A stretch of 21,566 bases of DNA, taken from positions 1 to 21,566 of the forward strand of contig JAKLHJ010000003.1 of assembly GCA_022710205.1 (NCBI GenBank), written 5' to 3'. This document shows, piece by piece, positions 6,786 to 14,695 of the stretch. The notes under the pieces are model-generated. The model was not told where the DNA came from. It made no database searches and was given only the letters and a program-made list of their open reading frames with translations. Position numbers and translations under genes: made by a program. Every line of letters begins with the position of its first letter. The first letter of the stretch is position 1. Source of the DNA: Patescibacteria group bacterium. Its GTDB lineage: Bacteria; Patescibacteriota; Minisyncoccia; Phycocordibacterales; UBA12445.

Positions 6786-8348
6786 TTATTCCTCTATGTA
6801 GGTTCCGCCGCCACCGGTAGAGGATATTTTAAGGGCGGCATCACGATAACGATCCCCTCCACAAGCGCCACCTGCAGGCGAAGCTTTTATGTTGACCGAA
6901 TATGTTCCGTCAGAAAGTCTTGTCGTTCCAGCCGGCTGTCTTATTATGTTCAAGGTCAAATTAGATGAGCTGCCAACAGATATTAGGTTTTTTGGAGAAA
7001 ATACTGGAGACTGGTTGGGCGCAGTCGATTTCTTCCAATGAACTTCTGGTATTGGCACGCCATTCTTCGTTATTTTTTCCACAGATAAAGTAATTTGCGC
7101 GCTGCATGGAGAACCCGTGGCATCAATTATTGTTATTTTAGGCAAAACTCCAGAAATATTTTTTGCCGTTACCGGAATCGCGCCCTCTGGCAAGATAACG
7201 CTCATATTCATTAGATTGAGGTCAGAGAAGGCGATTAATGACGCAGTAGGAGAAGCGGCAACGGTCAATCCTCCTGGCGTGCATGAAAGGGTCCTTACAG
7301 CAACGCCCCCAGCTGGGTTTGGGACCACACTGACAGTTATATTATGGCTTGGAACCGAAGCGCTTGTAGTTAAGGTATAGCTTCTCGTTGTTTGGCCCGG
7401 TTTTTCAACTCCATCATCAAACCACCTTATTGTATAATTGTCATTATTACCAGGACCCTCTGGATTAACAGAGAATGTCAGAGTCTTGTTGGGCTCCACT
7501 ACTGTTACCCCCTCCGCCAATTCCGATAAACACCTAGGAACAAAAAACGTCTCCGGACCCACGCTAGGAGGCACAACTACGCCACCGCAGTTCTCGGTGC
7601 ATCCTGCCTGGCAACTTTGACCTACACAACCGGGTGTAACAGGCGTGCCGTCCGGATTTGTCTTATAGTCAAAATTTATCCAACCCGGAAATTGTGCCGA
7701 GCTAGACATTGCGGGATTGCTCCCTCCACCCCAAGCAAAACCTCCGAATATTTTCTGGCCATTGGTGGCGATATCTTTTATGTAAGCGCCATACTTGATT
7801 GTGCCGGCGTCATCGGACATCTTTATCCAACCATCCCAATCACCTCTTTGTATATTGCTTTTAAGCGCGCCGTTACACCCGCTTGCAAAAACCGAACACG
7901 CTCTAGCCCAACCCGTGATTTGGCTGTTTACTGCGTTGCCGCTTAAGCGAGCCCACGTCTTTGGAGCCTCAGGGGCGCTTTCTATTCCGCCCGCGTTATC
8001 AGAATCTCCTCCAAAATAGATATATCCGAGATCCGGATTCCATGCATAACCGACTAGATTATTTGAGCTGTCTAAGGTCACTCCGTAAGTTATTGGCGTT
8101 CCGCTTGAATCTACCAATTTCTTTATACCGTTACCTCCACAGGCATTATTTATGAAGTTGGCGGAAGTGGTGCAATCGTCTGAGTTAAAACTAATCCAGC
8201 CCACATTCGAGCTCCATGCCCAGCCGGAAAGCTTGTTGCTTCCGCTTTGCGCGATAGCAGGTATCGGATCGTTGTGAGAAAAATATAGTCCCGGCGCGAA
8301 AACTATGGACAAAAGCGTCAAAAGCAGTAGGTGTTTTTTATGAGACAT
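6786..8348 (-). CDS. Secreted protein with GWAW...GWISF repeats and Ig-like region
   Basis: 520 residues. The N-terminus (MSHKKHLLLLTLLSIVFAPG) is a signal peptide or anchor. Repeat units with a Trp/Tyr-rich signature follow: GWAWSSNVGWISF (42-54), GYAWNPDLGYIYF (100-112), GWAR...GWIKM (146-177) and GFAW...GWINF (203-226). Cys pairs in this part (C59/C70, C151/C158) could form disulfides. A Pro/Cys-rich linker (about 235-262) leads to two beta-rich, Ig/PKD-like regions (about 275-370 and 375-510) with a Gly-rich end. Such GWAW...GWISF proteins are common in Parcubacteria and are thought to be on the cell surface; their function is unknown. There is no LPXTG or clear C-terminal anchor. The gene is monocistronic, between its own promoter and terminator. 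Confidence 0.85.
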   Translation of the reverse strand: MSHKKHLLLLTLLSIVFAPGLYFSHNDPIPAIAQSGSNKLSGWAWSSNVGWISFNSDDCTTSANFINNACGGNGIKKLVDSSGTPITYGVTLDSSNNLVGYAWNPDLGYIYFGGDSDNAGGIESAPEAPKTWARLSGNAVNSQITGWARACSVFASGCNGALKSNIQRGDWDGWIKMSDDAGTIKYGAYIKDIATNGQKIFGGFAWGGGSNPAMSSSAQFPGWINFDYKTNPDGTPVTPGCVGQSCQAGCTENCGGVVVPPSVGPETFFVPRCLSELAEGVTVVEPNKTLTFSVNPEGPGNNDNYTIRWFDDGVEKPGQTTRSYTLTTSASVPSHNITVSVVPNPAGGVAVRTLSCTPGGLTVAASPTASLIAFSDLNLMNMSVILPEGAIPVTAKNISGVLPKITIIDATGSPCSAQITLSVEKITKNGVPIPEVHWKKSTAPNQSPVFSPKNLISVGSSSNLTLNIIRQPAGTTRLSDGTYSVNIKASPAGGACGGDRYRDAALKISSTGGGGTYIEE

Positions 8349-8375
8349 AATAATTAGATTAACTTATACAAAACT

Positions 8376-8384
8376 ATTATAACA
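8376..8384 (-). promoter_or_regulatory. Extended -10 promoter of the secreted repeat-protein gene
   Basis: TGTTATAAT, a perfect extended -10. No good -35 stands at the right distance, as expected for this class. Predicted leader about 20 nt, without a Shine-Dalgarno. Confidence 0.65.
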
Positions 8385-8420
8385 CTCTTTGCTAAGCAAA
8401 ATCTATGATGGGCCATGTGG

Positions 8421-8453
8421 AAAAACCACCAGATATTGTATCTGGTGGTTTTT
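8421..8453. terminator. Terminator of prfA
   Basis: AAAAACCACCAGATA and TATCTGGTGGTTTTT form a perfect 15-bp stem with a three-base loop, running T-rich in either direction, about 12 bp past the prfA stop. Confidence 0.93.
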
Positions 8454-8464
8454 AAAAATTAAGA

Positions 8465-9451
8465 TTATTCTTCGTCTGAAGATCCGACGGTTCTCTCCCC
8501 TTTATCGAAAGCGATAAGAGCATCAATGATGGGGTCTAAGTCGCCGGCCATCACTTTCTCAATATTGTGCCACGATTCTTTTATTCGGTGGTCCGTAATT
8601 CTGTTTTGCGGGAAATTGTAGGTTCTTATCTTTTCAGATCTGTCGCCTGTGCCGATCTGACTCTTTCTTTCGCTAGATAATTTTTTCTCCTCCTCTACCC
8701 TCTTCAGCTCAGCCACCTTCGCCGCAAGAATGCTCATGGCCGTTTCTCTATTCTTGAGCTGACTTCTCTCGCTGGTGCAACGAACCATGATACCGGTAGG
8801 CTTGTGCACAAGACGAACGGCCGTCTCTACCTTGTTTACGTTCTGGCCACCCTTTCCTCCGGCACGAGAAAATTCCATCTCTATATCGCTTTCCGGAATT
8901 GCAATCTTCTTGCTTTCAACAATCGGCAATACCGCGACAGAAGCGGTGGAAGTATGAACCCTGCCCTGCTTCTCTGTGGCGGGGACTCTTTGAACTCTAT
9001 GCACTCCCATTTCGTATTTCAAATGAGAGTATGCCCCCTTCCCCCTTATTTCAAAAGAAGCTTCTTTGTATCCGCCAAGTTCTGACTCAGATTCATCTAT
9101 CGGTTTCCATGCCCAGCCCTTCAGCTCGGCATATCTCATATATGCCTCGGCAAGCTCTCTCGCGAATATGGCCGCTTCATCTCCTCCGGCTCCGGCTCGC
9201 ACCTCCAGAATCATCTCTTTCGGATCAAGAGCCGCCGCCTCTTCTTCTTTTGCTATCTCCTCCATCTGAGAAAGAAGGGATGATTGGCTTTCTTCGAGTT
9301 TCTTAATGTCAGCCTCTGCTATTTCTTTAAGCTCGGGGTCACTCTCAACTATTTTTTGATTTTCTTCTATCTCAGCCAAAATACGCTCATATCCTTTGAA
9401 AAGATATGTGGTCTTTGGATTGTCTTTAAGTTTTAATAGTTTTTCGTCCAT
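8465..9451 (-). CDS. prfA: Peptide chain release factor 1
   Basis: RF1 reads UAA and UAG and triggers peptide release. The anticodon-like tripeptide is PAT (157-159, in RVPATEKQGR), as in RF1 and not the SPF of RF2; the catalytic GGQ (201-203) is intact. 328 residues, a little shorter than the 360 of E. coli, mostly from a trimmed N-terminal helical domain. The order rpmE-prfA is common in bacteria. A promoter in the gap suggests independent transcription even so. There is no Shine-Dalgarno before the ATG. UGA stops elsewhere in the window imply that RF2 exists outside the window. Confidence 0.97.
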   Translation of the reverse strand: MDEKLLKLKDNPKTTYLFKGYERILAEIEENQKIVESDPELKEIAEADIKKLEESQSSLLSQMEEIAKEEEAAALDPKEMILEVRAGAGGDEAAIFARELAEAYMRYAELKGWAWKPIDESESELGGYKEASFEIRGKGAYSHLKYEMGVHRVQRVPATEKQGRVHTSTASVAVLPIVESKKIAIPESDIEMEFSRAGGKGGQNVNKVETAVRLVHKPTGIMVRCTSERSQLKNRETAMSILAAKVAELKRVEEEKKLSSERKSQIGTGDRSEKIRTYNFPQNRITDHRIKESWHNIEKVMAGDLDPIIDALIAFDKGERTVGSSDEE

Positions 9452-9487
9452 AAAAAATTTTCAATTTCTAAGCGTAGTCGTAATCTT

Positions 9488-9515
9488 ATTGTAAATTAAT
9501 AATTGCGCAAATCAA
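9488..9515 (-). promoter_or_regulatory. Probable promoter of prfA
   Basis: TTGATT (9510-9515), 16-bp spacer, TACAAT (9488-9493). It predicts a leader of about 30 nt. The -35 overlaps the rpmE terminator by two bases. Confidence 0.45.
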
Positions 9516-9544
9516 AACGCCCTCTAAAAAATCAAAGGGCGTTT
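9514..9544 (-). terminator. Terminator of rpmE
   Basis: AAACGCCCT/AGGGCGTTT stem with a T-rich loop, then a short T run on the minus strand, 12 bp past the rpmE stop. Confidence 0.8.
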
Positions 9545-9556
9545 CAAGAGATTAAA

Positions 9557-9781
9557 CTATTTCTCCTTCTTTGTGCCGGTCTTCTTCGCGGCTCTTGCCT
9601 TGAATTTCTCAACTCTTCCGGCTGTGTCTACAATCCTCTCGTTACCTGTAAAGAATGGGTGGCACTTACCGCAGATTTCAACTCTGATCTCAGGTAGCAC
9701 AGAACCAACCTCAAACTGGTTTCCACATGAGCAAATAACCTTTGCTTTATCGTTATATTTTGGATGAATTTTATCTTTCAT
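9557..9781 (-). CDS. rpmE: 50S ribosomal protein L31, zinc-binding type
   Basis: 74 residues from the ATG at 9781, starting MKDKIHPKYNDKAK, which matches the L31 N-terminus (MKxDIHPxY). Four cysteines C17, C19, C37 and C40 (CSC ... CGKC) followed by HPFFTG mark the zinc-containing C+ form. The basic tail (KKTGTKKEK) is typical. The frame is open further upstream (to 9826), but those residues overlap the preceding gene and do not fit the family. A -10-like TAATCT ends 7 nt before this ATG, so the message may be leaderless. Confidence 0.97.
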   Translation of the reverse strand: MKDKIHPKYNDKAKVICSCGNQFEVGSVLPEIRVEICGKCHPFFTGNERIVDTAGRVEKFKARAAKKTGTKKEK

Positions 9782-9788
9782 AAGGGAT

Positions 9789-9817
9789 AGATTATCAAAT
9801 AGTTTACTGCGAGTCAA
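9789..9817 (-). promoter_or_regulatory. Promoter of rpmE, apparently leaderless
   Basis: TTGACT (9812-9817), 17-bp spacer, TAATCT (9789-9794), then seven bases to the ATG at 9781. The alternative -10 GATAAT overlaps it. The -35 lies within the 3' end of the transglycosylase gene. Confidence 0.55.
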
Positions 9818-11198
9818 GGACGTCAATATCCTTCTGTAATTCTACGGCCCTATTTGCCACCTTGGCTCCATAGCCGTTTAGGTGCTTCTTCCAGTTAGCT
9901 CCGGCGTAATACTTGGCGGCCGCACATTTTTCCTGATTATATTTGCTTGTATAGGTCTTCTCACAACCCTCCAACGCATCGCTGAGATACAGTGCGGTAG
10001 CGGTAAATGCATCCAGATTATTGAATGGAGATGCCGGCACGTTACCGGTGACCTTTTCCACCCTCTTTTTATATCCGGTTCCCGCCGCGCCGTCCCACCA
10101 AGTCTTTGGCATAAACTGAGACGGACCCATAGCTCCTCCGTATTGACCGTCTTTGCTTATCGGACAAGATACCGGTGTAGTATTAGGATTCTTTCCTATT
10201 TCAGAAAGCAAAGCCAAATATGCGGGTTTCTGTGTGTCGCTCATAACAGTTCCGGATTTATTGTTCCACGGGGTATTGTAGAAACACTTTCCCAAATTAG
10301 CTCCTATCGCTCCATCCATCCCAGACTCTTGGGTTAAAATAGAAAGAACAAAAGCTGCTCTAACCCCTATCGCCTGCTCGGCAACACGGACCAAACGAAG
10401 AGCCTCGGCAAACTTAAGTTCACCTCCACCCGTTAGCTTCAACATCATGTTCTTTATTTTATTCACAAGGGCCTGCTTTTCCGCAAGCATCGCTTTATAT
10501 TTTATTTCTTCCCCCTTAGTCTCCTTCAAAATTCTCGCCTTCTCAGCCTCTGCGAGCTCAGTCTTTCTTTTCTCTATTTCCTGAAGAGATTTAAGTCCCC
10601 TCTCCTTTTCTTTTTTACCAGCCAAATCCTTTTTGGCCTCCTCTTCACTTTTCTGTATGTCTTTGTATTTGTTTAGGGTCTCCTTCAAAGAAGCCTCTAC
10701 CGACTCAAAAGAAGCAAGGTCGTTGAAAAATTCCGAAATATTTCTATTGTCCAAAATAACTTCAGGCAAAGTAATAGACTCTAAATCTTCTGTTTCTCGA
10801 ATAAGCTCGGCCGTAGATGTCCTTATATCGTCCATTTTTACATTCATCTCCTCTATATTTTGGTTTTTCTTGTCTATCTCCCTTTCAATGTTAACGATGG
10901 CAATATTTCTCGCCTTAATCTCCGACTTAGTTTTTTCCACCTTCGCGGTTATAAGTTTAAGATCTCTTTGCAAGCTCGCGGATTCTTTTTCTTTTTCCTG
11001 TATAAGTTGCTGATGCGCCAAAATTTCTTCTTGGCACTTCAAAAATTTCTTATCGAGCACCTCGGGCCGCTCATTTTCATTAACAGTATCACAAGAGATA
11101 CTTGTATCTTCTGCGAAAGAAACAACAGGGAAAAAGGTCAAGAACAATAGTCCCAAAAAAATCGTCTTTTTCGTTTTGAGAGACGTTGATAAATTCAT
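9804..11198 (-). CDS. Secreted coiled-coil protein with C-terminal lytic transglycosylase domain
   Basis: 464 residues. Signal peptide about 10-29 (IFLGLLFLTFFPVVSFA, cleavage before ED). Residues about 50-250 are a long charged coiled coil like those of EnvC/CwlO-type cell-wall proteins. From about 260 a lysozyme-like transglycosylase domain follows: probable catalytic Glu291 in ILTQESGMDG, then GAMGPSQFMPKTW (355-367), which resembles the MltB-type GAMGPSQFMPSS signature, and a C-terminal AAKYYAGANW stretch. It should cleave peptidoglycan between MurNAc and GlcNAc outside the membrane. The joining of an amidase-activator-like coiled coil to a muramidase suggests a role in cell separation or wall remodelling (inference). 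The gene is followed 22 bp later by rpmE. A -10 hexamer 7 nt before the ATG suggests a leaderless mRNA. Confidence 0.88.
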   Translation of the reverse strand: MNLSTSLKTKKTIFLGLLFLTFFPVVSFAEDTSISCDTVNENERPEVLDKKFLKCQEEILAHQQLIQEKEKESASLQRDLKLITAKVEKTKSEIKARNIAIVNIEREIDKKNQNIEEMNVKMDDIRTSTAELIRETEDLESITLPEVILDNRNISEFFNDLASFESVEASLKETLNKYKDIQKSEEEAKKDLAGKKEKERGLKSLQEIEKRKTELAEAEKARILKETKGEEIKYKAMLAEKQALVNKIKNMMLKLTGGGELKFAEALRLVRVAEQAIGVRAAFVLSILTQESGMDGAIGANLGKCFYNTPWNNKSGTVMSDTQKPAYLALLSEIGKNPNTTPVSCPISKDGQYGGAMGPSQFMPKTWWDGAAGTGYKKRVEKVTGNVPASPFNNLDAFTATALYLSDALEGCEKTYTSKYNQEKCAAAKYYAGANWKKHLNGYGAKVANRAVELQKDIDVLDSQ

Positions 11199-11205
11199 AC
11201 TATTA

Positions 11206-11233
11206 AGTATATCTAAAATTATCTTTTTGAAAA
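11206..11233 (-). promoter_or_regulatory. Promoter of the transglycosylase gene, apparently leaderless
   Basis: TTTTCA (11228-11233), 16-bp spacer, TATACT (11206-11211), then seven bases to the ATG at 11198. The -35 overlaps the 3' arm of the rplY terminator. Confidence 0.5.
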
Positions 11234-11268
11234 CTAAAGGCCCTCATATGAGGGCCCCCGGTTTTCAA
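11227..11268 (-). terminator. Terminator of rplY
   Basis: An inner perfect palindrome GGCCCTCATATGAGGGCC is enclosed by TTGAAAAC/GTTTTCAA. The T-run is interrupted, so it may be an imperfect terminator or an mRNA 3' protecting hairpin. Confidence 0.75.
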
Positions 11269-11308
11269 ATTATTCTTAATTCCTAATTCTTTCTTCCTGA
11301 CTCTTATC

Positions 11309-11968
11309 TTATTTCTTTGCAGGCTCTGCTCCCTCTTCTCCTTCTTCAGGCTTCTTACCCTTCTTTTCAACTTCAATCTTGGAAAGATCGGCAGGCTCTT
11401 CAACTTTCTCTTCTTTTTCAACAACCGCCGAAACAAGAGCGATAACCTCATCCGGTGATGTAACAGCTCTTACCCCTTCTCCCAGTTTCAAATCCTTAAC
11501 AGTAACTCTGTCCGAGAGGGTCTCAAGAGAGGAAACATTAACGACAATTTCCTGAGGAAGTTTATCGGGCTCTGCCTCAACCTCAACGTTGTGCATAACT
11601 CTTACCAAAATTCCTCCAAAAGCCTTGATAGCAGGAGCATCTCCTTCGAATCTGAGCGGGATGTTTACGGAAACAGTCATACCCTTCTTAACGGCATAAA
11701 AGTCGGCGTGGATAGGAGTCCCTGTAATTGGATTTACAACAACGTCCTGTATAAGAGTATTCTTTACGCCGTCAGAATCGGTTTCTATGGCTACAACGAC
11801 TGTCTCTCCGGCCTTTTTCCAAACTTTAATAAACTCGTTTAATTTTACCGAATAATGTGCAGTCGGCTCTCCCGGGCCGTATACAACGACGGGAATAAGG
11901 TCCTCATATCTAAGGGATTTTACCTTTTTACCCAACGTATCTCTCTTTTTTGCGGTTAAAGTTAACAT
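11309..11968 (-). CDS. rplY: 50S ribosomal protein L25 / general stress protein Ctc
   Basis: L25 binds 5S rRNA. The N-terminal half (LTAKKRDTLGKKVKSLR, then IPVVVYG) is the 5S-binding beta barrel; the second half is the TL5/Ctc C-terminal domain (IPLRFEGDAPAIKAFGGIL, then LPQEIVVNVSSL). The protein ends in an acidic/Lys tail (KPEEGEEGAEPAKK). I chose the ATG at 11968 (219 aa) over the one two codons upstream at 11974, because a TATAAT ends 8 nt before it and the upstream ATG would lie ahead of the predicted transcription start. A terminator hairpin follows. An apparent 82-codon K/R-rich frame inside its 3' end is a shadow. Confidence 0.95.
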   Translation of the reverse strand: MLTLTAKKRDTLGKKVKSLRYEDLIPVVVYGPGEPTAHYSVKLNEFIKVWKKAGETVVVAIETDSDGVKNTLIQDVVVNPITGTPIHADFYAVKKGMTVSVNIPLRFEGDAPAIKAFGGILVRVMHNVEVEAEPDKLPQEIVVNVSSLETLSDRVTVKDLKLGEGVRAVTSPDEVIALVSAVVEKEEKVEEPADLSKIEVEKKGKKPEEGEEGAEPAKK

Positions 11969-11976
11969 GGACATAT

Positions 11977-12004
11977 ATTATACATATAGAAGATAGAATT
12001 GCAA
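11977..12004 (-). promoter_or_regulatory. Promoter of rplY, apparently leaderless
   Basis: TTGCAA (11999-12004), 16-bp spacer, TATAAT (11977-11982), then eight bases to the ATG at 11968. Confidence 0.7.
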
Positions 12005-12067
12005 ATCTTTAATAGCCTTTATTTGGGGCTTTTATGGGTAGACAATAATTGGCACCCTAAACAAAAA

Positions 12068-12134
12068 GTTTGTAGATAGTAGTTGGTAGTTAATCAACAA
12101 AATAAAAACTACAAACTATTAACTATAAACTAAT
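12068..12134 (-). repeat. Dispersed intergenic repeat, copy B (after the ftsQ-like gene)
   Basis: Read on the minus strand: AATTAGTTTATAG, TAGTTTGTAGTTTTTA and AACTACCAACTACTATCTAC, the same blocks as 3614-3674 with about 16 extra bases. The ftsQ-like stop codon lies inside its first block. Confidence 0.75.
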
Positions 12135-13083
12135 TAAACTTATAGAAGATTTTTTTGCCGAAACGCAGGTCTATATACTCTAAATTTTTAAGCGGTTCGG
12201 TCTTGTTATCGGCGCTTCCCCTAAACGCCTCTGAAGACAAAATAACTTTCAGGTTAGCCTCCGCGCTCTCCAAATCTCCTCCAAAACCGGCCCAAGTCGC
12301 CTCAGTTTCCGGCTTAAGTAGGCCGCTCGAGTCATTGCCCTTGAAAGAATATCCTTCTTCTGTTCTTGGGGACATCATAATTTTCCACTTGCCCCCTATT
12401 CCATTCTCAAAAAATAGATCTATATCACTCCCCTCACCAAGAAAATAATATGAAGCCTTCCAATTATCTGAAAAATTTTTTTTCAACAATTCCTCCGCCC
12501 TCTGTCTGAAAGTTATAAGCATTTTTATATATTCAGCCGGAAAAATATTTTTTCCAACATAATATGAATCACTTTCCTCGGAGGGAAGACCGCCCTCAAA
12601 CCTCAAAAATACTCCGTCAGAAAAATGCGGCGCCCTATCAAAGATGAGCCCGTTTCCGTCTGCGTAATAACACGTCTTTGGGTCATTTTTGCACCACAAA
12701 AGCCGAGCTTGCCTTTCTGTGATATTTATTGAGAGAGTATTGAGGTCATCAAGAGACACTTCCGCTTCTTCGATCTTTAAAATATTAGTCTTAAGAAAAT
12801 CTATCATCCCCCGCCTCCCATATATAAAAGCATTATTTTTTGGGAAAAGACCAAAATACCTTCCCTCTAGTCTTGGTTTTATCTGATTGGCCAGAACTGC
12901 GCGCGAGATAGTCCTTTCTCCGGATATTTTAATTTTTTTTATCAGAAATCTGTCTATTTGAGACAAGCCCGCGAGAGATAACGTTATAAACAAAAAAGTG
13001 CAAAGAAAAATGGAAAAAGTATTGAACTTTTTCTTTCTCCTCAATTTGGCAGAAGATTTTAAGGCGTCCCGTTGCAAACTCAC
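12130..13083 (-). CDS. FtsQ/DivIB-like cell division protein
   Basis: 317 residues. A basic cytoplasmic N-terminus (KLRRKKKF) precedes one transmembrane helix (about 22-44). Then comes a POTRA-type segment (about 46-118: LIKKIKISGERTISRAVLAN to NTLSINITERQARLLWC) and a beta-rich domain ending in YIDLRFGKKIFYKF, the usual FtsQ C-terminal strand. FtsQ links FtsB/FtsL to the divisome at the membrane. No other division genes are next to it. The start is GTG at 13083; a -10-like TACAAT ends 6 nt before it, so it may be leaderless. The protein is divergent, so I give no gene symbol although ftsQ is likely. Confidence 0.82.
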   Translation of the reverse strand: MSLQRDALKSSAKLRRKKKFNTFSIFLCTFLFITLSLAGLSQIDRFLIKKIKISGERTISRAVLANQIKPRLEGRYFGLFPKNNAFIYGRRGMIDFLKTNILKIEEAEVSLDDLNTLSINITERQARLLWCKNDPKTCYYADGNGLIFDRAPHFSDGVFLRFEGGLPSEESDSYYVGKNIFPAEYIKMLITFRQRAEELLKKNFSDNWKASYYFLGEGSDIDLFFENGIGGKWKIMMSPRTEEGYSFKGNDSSGLLKPETEATWAGFGGDLESAEANLKVILSSEAFRGSADNKTEPLKNLEYIDLRFGKKIFYKFN

Positions 13084-13089
13084 TACTTA

Positions 13090-13118
13090 ATTGTAGTTCA
13101 AAAACGAATTTATTTAAA
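13090..13118 (-). promoter_or_regulatory. Possible promoter of the ftsQ-like gene, leaderless
   Basis: TTTAAA (13113-13118), 17-bp spacer, TACAAT (13090-13095), then six bases to the GTG at 13083. The -35 overlaps the serS stop codon. Confidence 0.4.
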
Positions 13119-14391
13119 CCTGTGGTTTTTCTATCTTTGTTCTTCCTCCCATATATGGCCTCAAAACCTCCGGGATTGTGATGGAACCGTCGGCGTTTTG
13201 GAAATTTTCCACTATCGCGACAAGCGCTCTAGGCGTAGCAAGAGCTGTCCCGTTCAATGAATGCGCAAACTTCAACTTTCCGTCTTCATCCTTGTATTTG
13301 GTATTCAGTCTTCTCGTCTGGAAATCGTGAAAATAAGAAATAGAGTGTGTCTCCCGATACTTCCCCTCACTAGGCACCCATGCTTCTATATCGTATTTTT
13401 TGACCTGACCCAGGCCGAGATCGCCTCCGCAATTTATAACCACTCTGTATGGAATACCGAGCTTCTGCATTATCTCTTCAGCGTTTTCACGAAGTTCCTC
13501 GTGGAGTTTTACACTCTGCTCGTGGCTCGCCTCGCAAAGTATAACCTGCTCAACCTTGTAGAACTCGTGCAGTCTAATAAGTCCTTTTGTATCCTTGCCG
13601 TGGCTTCCGGCCTCCCGTCTGAAACATGGAGAGAAAGAAACAAATTTCTTAGGCAGAATTTCTTTCGGAACTATCTCATCCATATAGAAACCCATTGTGC
13701 CCACCTCAGCGGTACCGGCCAAATAATCGGCATCTTGAGTCTTGTATAAGTCCTCCTCCCCCTGTGGTAGATAACCTGTTCCATAAAAAGGTTCTTTCTT
13801 AACCAAGCTCGGAGCAAGAAGCGGTGAATATCCTTTTTTAACCAAACTGTCTATGCAGAATTGCCAGATGGCCATCGATAACAAGAATCCGTCATTCTTC
13901 AGGAAATATCCTCTGAAGCCGGAAACTTTTATTCCTCTGTCAAAATCAACCATATCGAGGTCCAAAAGAATTTCGTGCTGGCTCTTTGGTGTGAAATCAA
14001 ACTTCGCAATATTTCCCCAAGTTTTTATTTCTTTGTTGTCGGCATCGCTCGCACCCTCCGGCACAGACATATCAGGAACATTGGGCACCTGTACCATGAG
14101 TGACCTCCACTTTTTCATAACTTCTTCAAGTCTTGCCTCTTTTTTCTGAAGTTCATCTTTTATTTCCTTCATCTGGAAAATGAGGTCATTCCTTTCTTTC
14201 ATATCGGACGTGCTGGATATCTTTGGATTCATAGCGTTCTGCTTGGCGCGTATTTCGTCCACCTCCTTGATCAGGGCAACTCTGTCGCCGTCGGCCTCAA
14301 TGAGCTCCTCAACTTTAAAATTGCTGTGCTTTTTCCTGGCCGCCTCTTTTATGAGGTCCGGATTTTCTTTTATAAATTTGATATCTAACAT
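13114..14391 (-). CDS. serS: Seryl-tRNA synthetase
   Basis: Class II synthetase charging tRNA-Ser. 425 residues, the normal length. The N-terminal MLDIKFIKENPDLIKEAARK begins the long antiparallel coiled coil (about 27-105) that grips the tRNA-Ser extra arm. Motif 2 is FRREAGSHGKDTKGLIRLHE and motif 3 contains NGTALATPRALVAIVENFQ. The ftsQ-like gene follows after 30 bp. The ATG at 14391 is preceded by TTTCACGGGGTAA directly abutting it, a start context related to that of tsf. I searched the leader for a T-box and saw no AGGGTGG-type antiterminator. Confidence 0.98.
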   Translation of the reverse strand: MLDIKFIKENPDLIKEAARKKHSNFKVEELIEADGDRVALIKEVDEIRAKQNAMNPKISSTSDMKERNDLIFQMKEIKDELQKKEARLEEVMKKWRSLMVQVPNVPDMSVPEGASDADNKEIKTWGNIAKFDFTPKSQHEILLDLDMVDFDRGIKVSGFRGYFLKNDGFLLSMAIWQFCIDSLVKKGYSPLLAPSLVKKEPFYGTGYLPQGEEDLYKTQDADYLAGTAEVGTMGFYMDEIVPKEILPKKFVSFSPCFRREAGSHGKDTKGLIRLHEFYKVEQVILCEASHEQSVKLHEELRENAEEIMQKLGIPYRVVINCGGDLGLGQVKKYDIEAWVPSEGKYRETHSISYFHDFQTRRLNTKYKDEDGKLKFAHSLNGTALATPRALVAIVENFQNADGSITIPEVLRPYMGGRTKIEKPQV

Positions 14392-14462
14392 TTACCCCGT
14401 GAAATTAACATTATTAAACCGCGAAGTTCGAATTTGTTTCTTAAAAATTATTTAATCTCTAT

Positions 14463-14502
14463 ATTCCCAGCAGACTCCTATTTCACTGGGGTACATGGGA
14501 AT
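14463..14502. repeat. ATTCCCA...TGGGAAT palindromic element
   Basis: Perfect 7-bp ends ATTCCCA and TGGGAAT, with CCAG/CTGG inside. The ends match those of the element at 16461-16480. It may fold as a hairpin in the serS leader or be a small dispersed repeat. Confidence 0.5.
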
Positions 14503-14679
14503 CATAACATAATTTCAGCAGTTCTCAACCACGTCTCCACAAAATCTTCCGTCTGACTTTGAGAGCAAGCGTAAAATGAAAATCTAAAAATACAAAACAA
14601 CAACTCAAAATTAAAAACATTACCATATATTTATCTTATTATTTTTTGTTTTTAGCTTTTCGCTTTGCGCTATATCCTA

Positions 14680-14688
14680 TGCTATATT
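14680..14688 (+). promoter_or_regulatory. Extended -10 promoter of dprA, apparently leaderless
   Basis: TGCTATATT, an extended -10, with seven bases to the ATG at 14696. No strong -35 is seen. Confidence 0.55.
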
Positions 14689-14695
14689 ACGCAAG

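Larger units (their letters stand above)
14392..14695. other. Divergent serS-dprA intergenic region
   Basis: 304 bp between two outward-facing genes. It holds the serS start-context motif (14392-14404), a 40-bp palindromic element at 14463-14502 and the dprA promoter at its right end. The middle (about 14510-14640) is A-rich on the plus strand, with no ORF or structure that I can support. Confidence 0.6.

Noticed and set aside
11203..11451. 82-codon Lys/Arg-rich minus-strand frame
   Set aside because: Lies in another frame over the 3' end of rplY and its terminator; composition reflects the Lys/Glu-coding tail of L25.
14392..14520. T-box riboswitch before serS
   Set aside because: No AGGGTGG-type antiterminator or specifier loop could be found; the palindrome at 14463-14502 is better described as a small repeat.
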